From the NCBI GenBank assembly GCA_007694915.1, contig REEV01000045.1, positions 1-64,000 of the forward strand: a stretch of 64,000 bases of DNA, in the 5' to 3' direction. A program made the translations under genes and the position numbers. The notes under the pieces are model-generated. The model was given only the letters and a program-made list of their open reading frames with translations, ran no database searches and was not told the DNA's origin. The DNA comes from Cyanobium sp. PLM2.Bin73. GTDB lineage: Bacteria; Cyanobacteriota; Cyanobacteriia; PCC-6307; Cyanobiaceae. Positions 16,509 to 25,535 of the stretch are shown in pieces. Positions within the stretch are counted from its first letter, which is position 1. Every line of letters starts with the position of its first letter.

Positions 16509-18049
16509 GGCTGCCACCCCAGCAGCCCGACCAGCACCGCCCCCAGCAGCACGATGGCTCCGAGCAGCTCGTCGAGCCCCTCCAGCTGCGGCCGCCAGGG
16601 GGGCGCCGGAATCGGGGCGGCAGGGCCCAGGGCCGGGGCGGATGCAGTGGCGGATGCCGGGGCGGATGCCGCGGCGAAGCCTGGGGCAGTCAGCAGGTGG
16701 TGCAGCATCAGACCGGCCGCGAACACGAGCCCACTCTTCAGCATGGCGCCCGCCAGGGCGTCGGGGGCCATGGCCGTCCACAGCGGCAGCACCCAGGGGC
16801 TGACACTGAGCAGCACCAGGGCGCCCACCAGCACGGTCGCGCCCGTTGACGCCGGGGGAGAGGCTCCGGCGTCGGCATCGCTCTGCTGGGGGGCCGGTGG
16901 TGCCCAGATCCGGGCGTAGACCGCCACGGTGCCGGCGCCGAGGGCCGTCACCAGCCAGCCGGCCGCACCGGGTAGCTGGCTGCTGAGCTGCTCCTTGGCC
17001 AGAAAGCCCAGCAGGGGTGGCAACCCGGCGATCGACAGGGAGGCGAGCATCAGCGGCCACCACAGCCGAGGCGCCAGGGGCCGCTGCCGCCAGCCGGCCA
17101 GGGCTGGATCGGGGATGTGGCGGGCGAGCAGGAACAGGGCCGCCTTGGCCAGCCCGTGGCCGAGGGCATAGAGCCCGCCCACTGCCGGCAGGATCACCAC
17201 CAGACCCATCTGCGCCAGGGTGCTCCAGGCCAGCAGCCGGCGCAGGTCGGGTTCCAGCAGGGCCAGCAGCACCCCGGCGGCGGCGCTGGCGATTCCCAGC
17301 CAGCGCAGCACCGGCAGCAGGCTGGTGGCCTCGGCGCTGATGCGCAGCAGCGGCACCACGCCGGCACTCACCACGGTGCCGGAGAGCAGGGCCGACACCT
17401 CCAGCGGTCCCTCGGCGTTGGTGCGCGGCAGCCACAGCCCGGCCACGAACACCTCGGCCTTGGTGAGCAGCGCCACCGCCAGCAGGGCGAGCACGAGCCC
17501 ACCGGCCTGGCCCGTCGCCTCCAGGGCAAAGCTGCGCTGCTCGAGATAGAGCAGGCCGCAACCGATCAGGAACAGCAGCATCACGGTGTTGCTCACCAGC
17601 ATCAGCCGCAGGCCGAGCCACACTTGCTGGCGGCGCCCGCCCAGCACCAGCAGCAGGAAGGCGGCGATGCCCACCACCTCCAGGGCCACGTAGATGCTGA
17701 TCAGGTCGGCGGCGACGATGGCGCTGTTGACGCAGCCGTGGAGCACCAGCAGCAGCAGCGGCCAGGCCTCGCTCTGGGGCCGCCTCCAGCCGTCCAGCAG
17801 CACGGCGGCACACACCAAGGCGTTGAGCAGCAGAAACGGGGCGGCCAGGCCATCGGGCCGGAGGGTGATCCCCAGCACCCCGAGCAGCTGCAGGCTGGTC
17901 GGCAGCCAGCTCTGATGGGCCGCCAGCGCCATGGCGGCGGTGCCCAGGCAGGTGAGCAGCACGCCGGAGCGGGCGACCACCGGCAGCAGGGCGGCGAGGA
18001 AGGCCACCAGCAGCGGCAGCAGCAGCCAGGCGATGGTGATGGCGTTCAT
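16505..18049 (-). CDS. MrpD/NuoN-type proton-conducting membrane subunit
   Basis: A 514-residue polytopic protein with about 14 membrane segments, of the family shared by Mrp antiporters and complex I/NDH-1 subunits L, M and N. It shows the conserved Glu/Lys proton-channel positions around LISIYVALEVVGIAAF and LLTKAEVFVAGLWLP, and LRRLLAWSTLAQMGLV with GHGLAKAALFLLARH. A poorly conserved Ala/Pro linker is seen near residues 465-490. It is the only large subunit in the cluster, so this would be a minimal Mrp-like complex. It overlaps mnhC by 4 bp. Confidence 0.87.
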   Translation of the reverse strand: MNAITIAWLLLPLLVAFLAALLPVVARSGVLLTCLGTAAMALAAHQSWLPTSLQLLGVLGITLRPDGLAAPFLLLNALVCAAVLLDGWRRPQSEAWPLLLLVLHGCVNSAIVAADLISIYVALEVVGIAAFLLLVLGGRRQQVWLGLRLMLVSNTVMLLFLIGCGLLYLEQRSFALEATGQAGGLVLALLAVALLTKAEVFVAGLWLPRTNAEGPLEVSALLSGTVVSAGVVPLLRISAEATSLLPVLRWLGIASAAAGVLLALLEPDLRRLLAWSTLAQMGLVVILPAVGGLYALGHGLAKAALFLLARHIPDPALAGWRQRPLAPRLWWPLMLASLSIAGLPPLLGFLAKEQLSSQLPGAAGWLVTALGAGTVAVYARIWAPPAPQQSDADAGASPPASTGATVLVGALVLLSVSPWVLPLWTAMAPDALAGAMLKSGLVFAAGLMLHHLLTAPGFAAASAPASATASAPALGPAAPIPAPPWRPQLEGLDELLGAIVLLGAVLVGLLGWQP

Positions 18050-18438
18050 CGCTGTCCGGCTCGCGACCCGGCCGCTTCCGGCTGGTCGAGCTCGGCCACA
18101 TCGAGGGTGGGATCACGGCCGGCCAGCAGCGTGGTGGCCAGCAGCAGCAGCGCCTGCACGGAAAAGCCGATCACGATCGCGGTGAGAATCACGGCCTGGG
18201 GGATCGGGTCGGCGTAGGTGAGGGCGGCCTGGGGATCGACCGCGGGGGTGTCGCCGTGCAGGATCGGCGTGATCAGGCCGTCGCGGGCGGCGATCAGCAC
18301 GAACAGGCTGATCACGGCGGTGCTGGTCACGTCCATGGCCAGCACCTTGAGAAACAGGTTGCGGTGCCGCAGCAGGGCGACAAGCCCGGCCAGCACCGCC
18401 AGGAGCACCAGCAGCTCGAGGACCCGGAAGGCGGTCAT
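18046..18438 (-). CDS. MrpC/NuoK-like antiporter subunit
   Basis: A 130-residue protein with three membrane segments, homologous to MrpC/MnhC and to NuoK of complex I. Typical parts are ALLRHRNLFLKVLAMDVTSTAV in the first half and ADPIPQAVILTAIVIGFSVQALLL in the second, where PQALVLTAIVIG is the family signature. The ATG at 18438 gives the normal length; a slightly longer frame exists from 18465. First gene of the Mrp-like operon. Confidence 0.85.
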   Translation of the reverse strand: MTAFRVLELLVLLAVLAGLVALLRHRNLFLKVLAMDVTSTAVISLFVLIAARDGLITPILHGDTPAVDPQAALTYADPIPQAVILTAIVIGFSVQALLLLATTLLAGRDPTLDVAELDQPEAAGSRAGQR

Positions 18439-18489
18439 GGTGCTGAGGAGGCCACCGCGGGCCACTCAGCGTAGGGCTGGCCGCCGTTG

Positions 18490-19329
18490 TCAGGCTCCGA
18501 CGGCCGCGGCCGCGGCCGCCGGCGCCGGGATCTCCTCGGTGATCACCTCGAAGTGGCGCAGCTGGTGCTCACCGAAGGAGAGCAGGAAGGGCACATCGCC
18601 GGCGTCACGGCCGCGGGCGATCAGCACCCGGCCGCGGCGGGGGATGTTGTGGCGGGCGTCGAACACATACCAGCGATCGCCGAGGAAGGCCTCGAACCAG
18701 GCCGAGAAATCCACCGGCTCCTCACCCACCGGGATCCCGGTGTAGCCGAGATAGCCGGTGCAGTAGCGGGCGGGGATGTTGAGGCAGCGGCAGAGGGTGA
18801 TGGCCAGGTGGGCGAAGTCGCGGCACACTCCGGCCCCATCGGCGAGGGTGTGGCTGGCTGTCTTGTGGGGCGCCACGGCCTGGTAGTCGAAACGGATGCG
18901 GTCATGCACCCAGTCACAGATCGCCTGGACCCGCGGCCAGCCCGGGGCGATGCCCCCGAACTGTTGCCAGGCCAGGGTCATCACGGCCGGTGTGTCGCAG
19001 TAGGCGCTGGCGGTGAGGAAGGGATAGGTGTCGATCGGCAGCGACTGCACCGGGCATTGGGGGGCTGAGGGCTCCACGGGATCGGGGCTGTCGGCGCAGG
19101 CGATGGTGGTGGCGTAGTGAAAGCGGGTGATGCCGCTGGGGGTCACCATCCGGCTCCAGCGGTTGCCGCTGCGGTCGGTGAGGGCCTCGAGGGTGCGATC
19201 GGGATTCAGCTCCACCCGCTCCGGGGCCTGCAGATCCGGCAGCAGGCCGAGGTGGGGACGCACCAGGGTGAGCACCGGGGTGGGCGCCTCACACTCCAGC
19301 TCCAGTCGGCAGCCAAGGGAGAGCAGCAC
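18490..19329 (-). CDS. Transglutaminase-like superfamily protein
   Basis: A 279-residue protein with a beta-rich N-terminal domain and a transglutaminase/protease-like core: GAGVCRDFAHLAITLCR (nucleophile Cys at about residue 169), then NIPARYCTGYLG and FDARHN with the acid. In many relatives the segment before AWFEAF carries the catalytic His, but here it reads VDFSAWFEAF, with Ser; some lineages of this family may also lack it. Homologues are cytoplasmic and of unknown substrate, often next to alpha-E/ATP-grasp genes. The gene lies 51 bp upstream of mnhC on the same strand. Confidence 0.82.
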   Translation of the reverse strand: MLLSLGCRLELECEAPTPVLTLVRPHLGLLPDLQAPERVELNPDRTLEALTDRSGNRWSRMVTPSGITRFHYATTIACADSPDPVEPSAPQCPVQSLPIDTYPFLTASAYCDTPAVMTLAWQQFGGIAPGWPRVQAICDWVHDRIRFDYQAVAPHKTASHTLADGAGVCRDFAHLAITLCRCLNIPARYCTGYLGYTGIPVGEEPVDFSAWFEAFLGDRWYVFDARHNIPRRGRVLIARGRDAGDVPFLLSFGEHQLRHFEVITEEIPAPAAAAAAVGA

Positions 19330-19380
19330 GGAAGCAGGCGGAGCGAACTATTCGAACCATCCTCGCGGCTGGGGGTGCGC

Positions 19381-19407
19381 GCTGGCTGTATCTCTGCTGG
19401 CTGCATC
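19381..19407. repeat. Tandem 15-bp-period repeat at the end of the NYN gene
   Basis: GCTGGCTGTATC at 19381-19392 and GCTGGCTGCATC at 19396-19407 are near-identical copies 15 bp apart. The second copy touches the stop codon of the NYN-domain gene (19406-19408 in plus orientation). It may be a replication-slippage duplication; see the similar cases at 39098 and 55182. Confidence 0.4.
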
Positions 19408-20152
19408 AGCCCCCGCGCACCTGCACGAACAGGTGCATCTGCTGGCTGCCCGGACTCACCGGCACTTCCTTCACGGCCAGGTAGGGCTGCCCCTTCACCA
19501 GTTCGCTGAGTTTGCGGAAGCCGTAGTTGCGGGCGTCGAAGGAGGGGTCGTTCTTCTGCAGCAGGCTGCCCACCATGCCCAGGGGCGCCCAGCCGTCGTC
19601 CTGGGTCACCGCCGTGATCGCCTCGCACAGGAACGGTTTCAGCGGTGGGGCGCTGTCGTCACTGGCGTCGCTCGCCGACCGCCGGCCACCGCCGCCGGAC
19701 CCGCCGCTGCCGCCGCGTTTGAGGATGTCGGTGTAGAGAAAGCGGTCGCAGGCGGCCACGAACGCCTTCGGGGTCTTGCGCTCGCCGAAGCCGATCACCA
19801 GCAGCCCCTGCTCGCGGATGCGGGTGGCCAGGCGGGTGAAGTCGCTGTCGGAGGACACCAGGCAGAAGCCATCCACCCGGCCGCCGTGCAGCAGGTCCAT
19901 GGCGTCGATGATCAGGGCCGAATCGGTGGCGTTCTTGCCGCTGGTGTAGCTGAACTGCTGCACCGGCACGATCGCGTGCACGTTGAGCACCTCCTTCCAG
20001 CTGCCCAGCTGCGGTGTGGTCCAGTCGCCGTAGGCCCGCTTCACCGAGGCGGTGCCCACCTGGGCCACCTCGGTGAGCAGGTCGCTGATCACCGAGGCCT
20101 GGGCGTTGTCGGAATCGATCAGCACCGCGAGGTTGGGCGCGTCGCGGCTCAT
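19406..20152 (-). CDS. NYN-domain (LabA/DUF88) protein with C-terminal LOTUS/OST-HTH domain
   Basis: A 248-residue protein. Residues 1 to about 150 form a PIN-like NYN nuclease domain: LAVLIDSDNAQ with the first Asp, KNATDSALIIDAMDLLH with the central Asp pair, and FCLVSSDSDFTRLATRI. After a Gly/Ser linker (about residues 150-170) comes a winged-helix LOTUS/OST-HTH module (GWAPLGMVGSLLQKND, FDARNYGFRKLSELV). Such proteins are RNA-processing or RNA-binding factors. The ATG at 20152 overlaps the end of glcF by 4 bp, so both are translationally coupled. Confidence 0.87.
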   Translation of the reverse strand: MSRDAPNLAVLIDSDNAQASVISDLLTEVAQVGTASVKRAYGDWTTPQLGSWKEVLNVHAIVPVQQFSYTSGKNATDSALIIDAMDLLHGGRVDGFCLVSSDSDFTRLATRIREQGLLVIGFGERKTPKAFVAACDRFLYTDILKRGGSGGSGGGGRRSASDASDDSAPPLKPFLCEAITAVTQDDGWAPLGMVGSLLQKNDPSFDARNYGFRKLSELVKGQPYLAVKEVPVSPGSQQMHLFVQVRGG

Positions 20153-21504
20153 CGGCTGCTCCCTGCACCGGCCTGCCAGCTGCGCTGCAGCAGCTCCAGC
20201 GGATGCAGCACCGGCAGCGGCCGTTCCTGCTCGGCCATGTGCTGGCGGATCTGCAGGGTGCAGCCGATGTTGGCGCTCACCGCCAGGTCGGCGCCGGTGC
20301 CGGCCAGGTCGGCCGCCTTGATCCGGCCCAGCTCGGCGGCCTCCACGGGCTGCACCAGGTTGTAGATGCCGGCGCTGCCGCAGCACACGCCGGCCTCCAC
20401 CGCCTCCTTCACGCGCAGATGGGGGATCCGGCGCAGCAGCTGGCGCGGCTGGTCGCGGATGCCCTGGCCGTGCAGCATGTGGCAGGCGTCGTGGTAGGCC
20501 ACCGCCAGGGGCCGCTCGGCGCTGGCCGGGGTGCCGTCGGGGTGGCTCAGGGGCGCCAGCCGGGCCTGGAAGGCTGCGCTCAGCCCCAGCTGCGCCAGGA
20601 ATTCATGGGCGTCGCGCACCTGGGCGGCGAAAGCGGCGCCGCGCCCGGCCCAGCCCGGCTCCTCCGCCAGGATCGAGCCGTAATGCTTGAGCGTGTGGCC
20701 GCAGCCCGAGGCCGCCACCAGCACCGCATCCAGCGGCCCAGCCGCCGCGAAGCTCTCCACCAGGGCGCTGGCCAGCTCCCGGGTCTGCTCCAGTTCCCCC
20801 TGGTGGTGGGTGGCGGCGCCGCAGCAGCCCTGCCGCTGCGGGATCACCACCTCGATGCCGTTGGCGCTGAGCACCTCCACCGTCGCCCGGTTCACGGCTG
20901 GATCGAACAGTCGCTGCACGCAGCCCAGCACCAGTCCCACCCGGGCCCGCCGCTCCCCCTGGGCCGGCACCACAGCGGGGTAATCGTCGCGGAAGGCCTC
21001 CGGGGCCAGGGGCGGCAGCAGCTGCTCCATCGCCTCCAGCTGGGGCCCGAACAGCCGGGTGAGACCGCTACGCCGGGCCAGGGCCTGCAGCGGTGTGCCG
21101 GCGTAGGCCCGCAGGGGGGTGAGCACCGCCCGCAGCCGCTGTGGATAGGGCAGCAGGGAGAACAGCAGCCGGCGGAAGGCCCGCTGGGCCGGTGTGCGCA
21201 GCTCCGGCGCGTTGAGTTTCGGTCGGGTGGCCTCGATCAGCTGGTCGTAGCGCACCCCCGAGGGGCAGGCGGTGACGCAGGCCAGGCAGCCCAGGCAGCT
21301 GTCGAAGTGCTGGGCCACCGTGGTGTCAAGCTGCAGCTCACCGGCCTCGATCGCCTTGAGGGCATGGATGCGGCCCCGCGGCGAATCCATCTCCGTGCCC
21401 AGCACTCGGTAGCTGGCACAGCTTGGCAGGCAGAAGCCGCAGTGCACGCAGGGGTCGGTGGCCGACCCGGCGCCGGGCAGGCCTGGGGAGCCGGAGGCGT
21501 TCAT
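20149..21504 (-). CDS. glcF: Glycolate oxidase iron-sulfur subunit GlcF
   Basis: A 451-residue cytoplasmic electron-transfer subunit. Two 4Fe-4S binding motifs are visible near the N-terminus (CVHCGFCLPSC and CLGCLACVTACPSG), and the C-terminal half has the paired Cys-Cys-Gly domains of heterodisulfide-reductase type (RQGCCGAATHHQGE and GVCCGSAGIYNL). Together with GlcD and GlcE it forms glycolate dehydrogenase of photorespiration. ATG at 21504. Its downstream partner in the operon is the NYN/LOTUS gene. Confidence 0.93.
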   Translation of the reverse strand: MNASGSPGLPGAGSATDPCVHCGFCLPSCASYRVLGTEMDSPRGRIHALKAIEAGELQLDTTVAQHFDSCLGCLACVTACPSGVRYDQLIEATRPKLNAPELRTPAQRAFRRLLFSLLPYPQRLRAVLTPLRAYAGTPLQALARRSGLTRLFGPQLEAMEQLLPPLAPEAFRDDYPAVVPAQGERRARVGLVLGCVQRLFDPAVNRATVEVLSANGIEVVIPQRQGCCGAATHHQGELEQTRELASALVESFAAAGPLDAVLVAASGCGHTLKHYGSILAEEPGWAGRGAAFAAQVRDAHEFLAQLGLSAAFQARLAPLSHPDGTPASAERPLAVAYHDACHMLHGQGIRDQPRQLLRRIPHLRVKEAVEAGVCCGSAGIYNLVQPVEAAELGRIKAADLAGTGADLAVSANIGCTLQIRQHMAEQERPLPVLHPLELLQRSWQAGAGSSR

Positions 21505-21546
21505 GGGAGCAGTCTGGCTCCCGGCTGCCCGATCAGCCGCCCCCGA

Positions 21547-22989
<1,443 letters not shown>

Positions 22990-23013
22990 TCCTGCGGCAC
23001 AAAGGCAGCGCTG

Positions 23014-23019
23014 AGATTA
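23014..23019 (-). promoter_or_regulatory. Putative -10 element of icd
   Basis: In minus orientation the sequence TAATCT lies about 25 bp upstream of the icd start codon. The distance fits a -10 hexamer with a short leader. No good -35 is seen. It is a weak call. Confidence 0.25.
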
Positions 23020-23056
23020 GGTTTCAAACCCAGCTGGTCCTGTTCAGCACCAACCG

Positions 23057-23080
23057 CTTGTGCGCGTCGACGCACACAAG
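23057..23080. promoter_or_regulatory. 24-bp imperfect palindrome between divergent genes
   Basis: The site reads CTTGTGCGCGTCGACGCACA then CAAG. It is a palindrome with one mismatched pair (positions 7 and 18) centred on GTCGAC. It lies in the 140-bp gap between icd (-) and the 158-aa gene (+), about 68 bp from icd and 50 bp from the other start. Such a length and symmetry fits a dimeric repressor or activator site; a terminator is unlikely because both genes leave this region. Confidence 0.45.
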
Positions 23081-23129
23081 CTCCTTGCCAGGGCTCTTCC
23101 GCCCACACACTCTCGCCATCCGATCCGGC

Positions 23130-23606
23130 ATGAATGCCGCCGACCAGGCCCGCAATCTGGAACTGGCCCAGGCGATCGCCTCGGTGGCGGCCCTGTTCCG
23201 CCGCCAGTTTCCCGATGCCCGGGCCAACCTCACCCCCTGGCGCGACGACCCCCACACCCGCGCCTGGGCCGAGCAGGAGAGCCTCGATCTCTCCTTCCAC
23301 TTCCCGGGCTGGAACCCCCGCAACCAGTGCCGCTCGATGCTGGTGCAGCTGCGCCTGGAGCGCCCGCCTGAGGGCGAGGCCCGGCCGCGGCTGATCGGCG
23401 TGCTGATCCGCGGCCTCACCTATGAGTCGGAGCGCTGGCGGCTGGCCACCATGGGCGAGTGGCAGCCCACCGGCAGTCACCTGCCCCAGCCGGCGGTGGC
23501 GGGCAAGCTGCAGCAGCTGTGCCGCGACCTGTTCGAGCTGTTCTGCGACGCCCGCCGTGACGCCGGCAACGACGCCGCTGGCGGCAACGACGCGGCGGCG
23601 GCGTAA
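23130..23606 (+). CDS. Conserved hypothetical cyanobacterial protein, 158 aa
   Basis: A soluble mixed alpha/beta protein. Its features are an amphipathic N-terminal helix (ELAQAIASVAALFRRQFP), a conserved-looking core ESLDLSFHFPGWNPRNQCRS, and a strand/helix block GVLIRGLTYESERWRLATMGE. The C-terminal 20 residues are low complexity (Asn/Asp/Ala). The ATG at 23130 is the first that matches the start of the ordered part. No domain of known function is recognised. It is followed by heme oxygenase after 78 bp. Confidence 0.65.
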   Translation: MNAADQARNLELAQAIASVAALFRRQFPDARANLTPWRDDPHTRAWAEQESLDLSFHFPGWNPRNQCRSMLVQLRLERPPEGEARPRLIGVLIRGLTYESERWRLATMGEWQPTGSHLPQPAVAGKLQQLCRDLFELFCDARRDAGNDAAGGNDAAAA

Positions 23607-23684
23607 CCCTTCGCAACCTGAACCGTCCCAGCGCTGGAGCCCCCGCCTACCTTGGCTCCCTGCCTGCAACCAGCCTCCGATTCC

Positions 23685-24404
23685 ATGGCCGTTCCCCTCG
23701 CCTCCCAGCTGCGTGAAGGGACCAAGAAATCCCACACCATGGCCGAGAACACCGGCTTTGTGAGCTGCTTCCTCAAGGGCGTGGTGGACAAGGCCAGCTA
23801 CCGCACCCTGGTGGCCGATCTCTTCTTCGTGTACTCGGCGATGGAGGAGGAGATCGGCAAGCTGCGCGAGCAGGGCCACCCGGTGGTGGCGCCGGTGGGC
23901 TCCCCCGAGCTCAACCGCCGTGAGGCCCTCGAGCTCGACCTCGCCTACTACTTCGGTGCCGACTGGCGCAAGGCCATCGAGGCCACCCCCGCCGCCCAGG
24001 AGTACGTGGCCCGCATCCACCAGCTGGGGACCGAGAGCCCGGAGCTGCTGGTGGGCCACCACTACACCCGCTACATCGGCGATCTCTCCGGCGGCCAGAT
24101 CCTCAAGGCCATCGCCCAGAAGGCCATGAACCTGGGCGAGCACGACGGCCTGCGCTTCTACGAGTTCGACGCCATCGCCGACGAGAAGGCGTTCAAGACC
24201 GCCTACCGCGCCACCCTCGACAGCCTGCCGATCGATCAGGCCACCGCCGACCGGATCGTGGAGGAGGCCAACCACGCCTTCCACCTGAACATGAAGATGT
24301 TCCAGGAGCTGGAGGGCAACCTGATCGCCGCCATCGGCAAGGTGCTGTTCGGCTTCCTCACCCGCCGCCAGCGCAGCGGCAGCACCGAGGCCGTCGCCGC
24401 CTGA
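23685..24404 (+). CDS. ho1: Heme oxygenase (biliverdin-producing)
   Basis: A 239-residue cytosolic enzyme of the HO-1 family. Cyanobacteria use it with ferredoxin to open heme to biliverdin IX-alpha for phycobilin synthesis. The proximal heme ligand is the His at residue 17 in REGTKKSHTMAENTGF, and the distal helix motif YIGDLSGGQILKAIAQKAM is intact. Length and start agree with other cyanobacterial HO1 proteins. It presumably supplies bilins for phycobilisomes. Confidence 0.95.
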   Translation: MAVPLASQLREGTKKSHTMAENTGFVSCFLKGVVDKASYRTLVADLFFVYSAMEEEIGKLREQGHPVVAPVGSPELNRREALELDLAYYFGADWRKAIEATPAAQEYVARIHQLGTESPELLVGHHYTRYIGDLSGGQILKAIAQKAMNLGEHDGLRFYEFDAIADEKAFKTAYRATLDSLPIDQATADRIVEEANHAFHLNMKMFQELEGNLIAAIGKVLFGFLTRRQRSGSTEAVAA

Positions 24405-24451
24405 GCCACGCCCCGGCTGCGGCAAAGTCGGCCCACCCGGCTGCCCTGCCC

Positions 24452-25525
24452 TTGCGTTCCCTCCGCTTTCTGGTGCCCGGCACCAGCGGCCGCCTGCGCA
24501 GCGGCGGGCTACTGGTGGAGCTGCAGACCGCCCGGCTGCTGCGGGAGCTGGTGGCCACCGAGGTGGTGACCTACCGGCAGCGGGAGCCGGAGCGCCCCTT
24601 CCTCGCCGATCTGCTGCGCGCTGAACCGCGCACCAGCCCGACGGCGCGGCGGTCGCTGTGGATCGTGAGCTGGGGGTTCGAGATGTCGCGCCAGCTGCGC
24701 GCCCTGCGCGGCCGGCCGGTGGCCTACCACGCCCACAGCAGTGGCTATGGCTTTCGGCTGCCCCCCGGCGTGTCGGTGCTGGCGGCCAGCCGCAACACCC
24801 TCGGCTACTGGGGCCAGTGGGCCAGCCGCAATCCCCTGTTCCTGGTGCCCAATGCCCTCGAGCCCGCGTGGCACCAGCGCGGCGCCCGCGCCGGCAACGG
24901 CGGCCCAAGGCCTGCAGCCGGCTCGCGTCCGGTGGATGTGCTGGTGCAGCGGCGCAAGAGCAGCGCCTACCTGCTGGAGCAGTTGGTGCCGGCCCTGCGC
25001 GCCCGCGGCATGGCGGTGACGGTGCAGGACGGCTGGGTGGACGACCTGGTGGACCTGTTCAACAGCGCCACGGTGGTGCTCTACGACTCCGCCGACCACT
25101 GGCGCGCCAGCGGCGTGAGCGAGGGGTTCGGGTTGCCGCCGCTGGAGGCCCTGGCCTGCGGCTGTGTGGTGTTCAGCAGTTTCAACCACGCCCTGGCCGA
25201 CAGCCTCGATCCCGGCGGCAGCGCCCACCAGATCGGCGCCGGCACCCTGGCGGCCGACGTGGAGCGGATCAGCGCCGCCGTCGCCGATCCGCAGGCCTGG
25301 CTGGCGCCGGCCGGGCCGCTGGAGGCCCTGCTGGCGGAGCACAGCGAGCCGCGCCTGCGGGAGCGCTGGCAGTGGGCCCTGGAGGCGATCAACGCCCACC
25401 TCGATCGCCTCGAGGCCGGCGAGCCGCCGCTGCGCGCGCCGTCGCTGGCGGCCCTGCGCTGGCGCCGCTGGCAGGGCCGCCTGGCGCGGCTGCTGCCCCC
25501 TGGCGCCCCGCGCCGCGGTGCCTAG
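24452..25525 (+). CDS. GT4-type glycosyltransferase-like protein
   Basis: A 357-residue protein starting at a TTG. Its N-terminal half (LRFLVPGTSGRLRSGGLLVELQ, split here for clarity as the first 20 or so residues) resembles the acceptor domain of glycosyltransferases, and the C-terminal half has the nucleotide-sugar domain pattern GVSEGFGLPPLEALACGC with the conserved Glu residues (E-x7-E). It lacks membrane segments. The sugar and acceptor are unknown. It lies 47 bp after heme oxygenase and 10 bp before the helicase gene on the same strand. Confidence 0.75.
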   Translation: MRSLRFLVPGTSGRLRSGGLLVELQTARLLRELVATEVVTYRQREPERPFLADLLRAEPRTSPTARRSLWIVSWGFEMSRQLRALRGRPVAYHAHSSGYGFRLPPGVSVLAASRNTLGYWGQWASRNPLFLVPNALEPAWHQRGARAGNGGPRPAAGSRPVDVLVQRRKSSAYLLEQLVPALRARGMAVTVQDGWVDDLVDLFNSATVVLYDSADHWRASGVSEGFGLPPLEALACGCVVFSSFNHALADSLDPGGSAHQIGAGTLAADVERISAAVADPQAWLAPAGPLEALLAEHSEPRLRERWQWALEAINAHLDRLEAGEPPLRAPSLAALRWRRWQGRLARLLPPGAPRRGA

Positions 25526-25535
25526 GGTTGCCTCG

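Noticed and set aside
16508-18116. Upstream extension of the MrpE frame
   Set aside because: It is a different-frame reading of MrpD; only the last 132 codons match a protein family, starting at the GTG at 16508.
23607-23684. Promoter for heme oxygenase
   Set aside because: The gap has a CTACCTTGG stretch but no spaced -35/-10 pair, so nothing could be supported.
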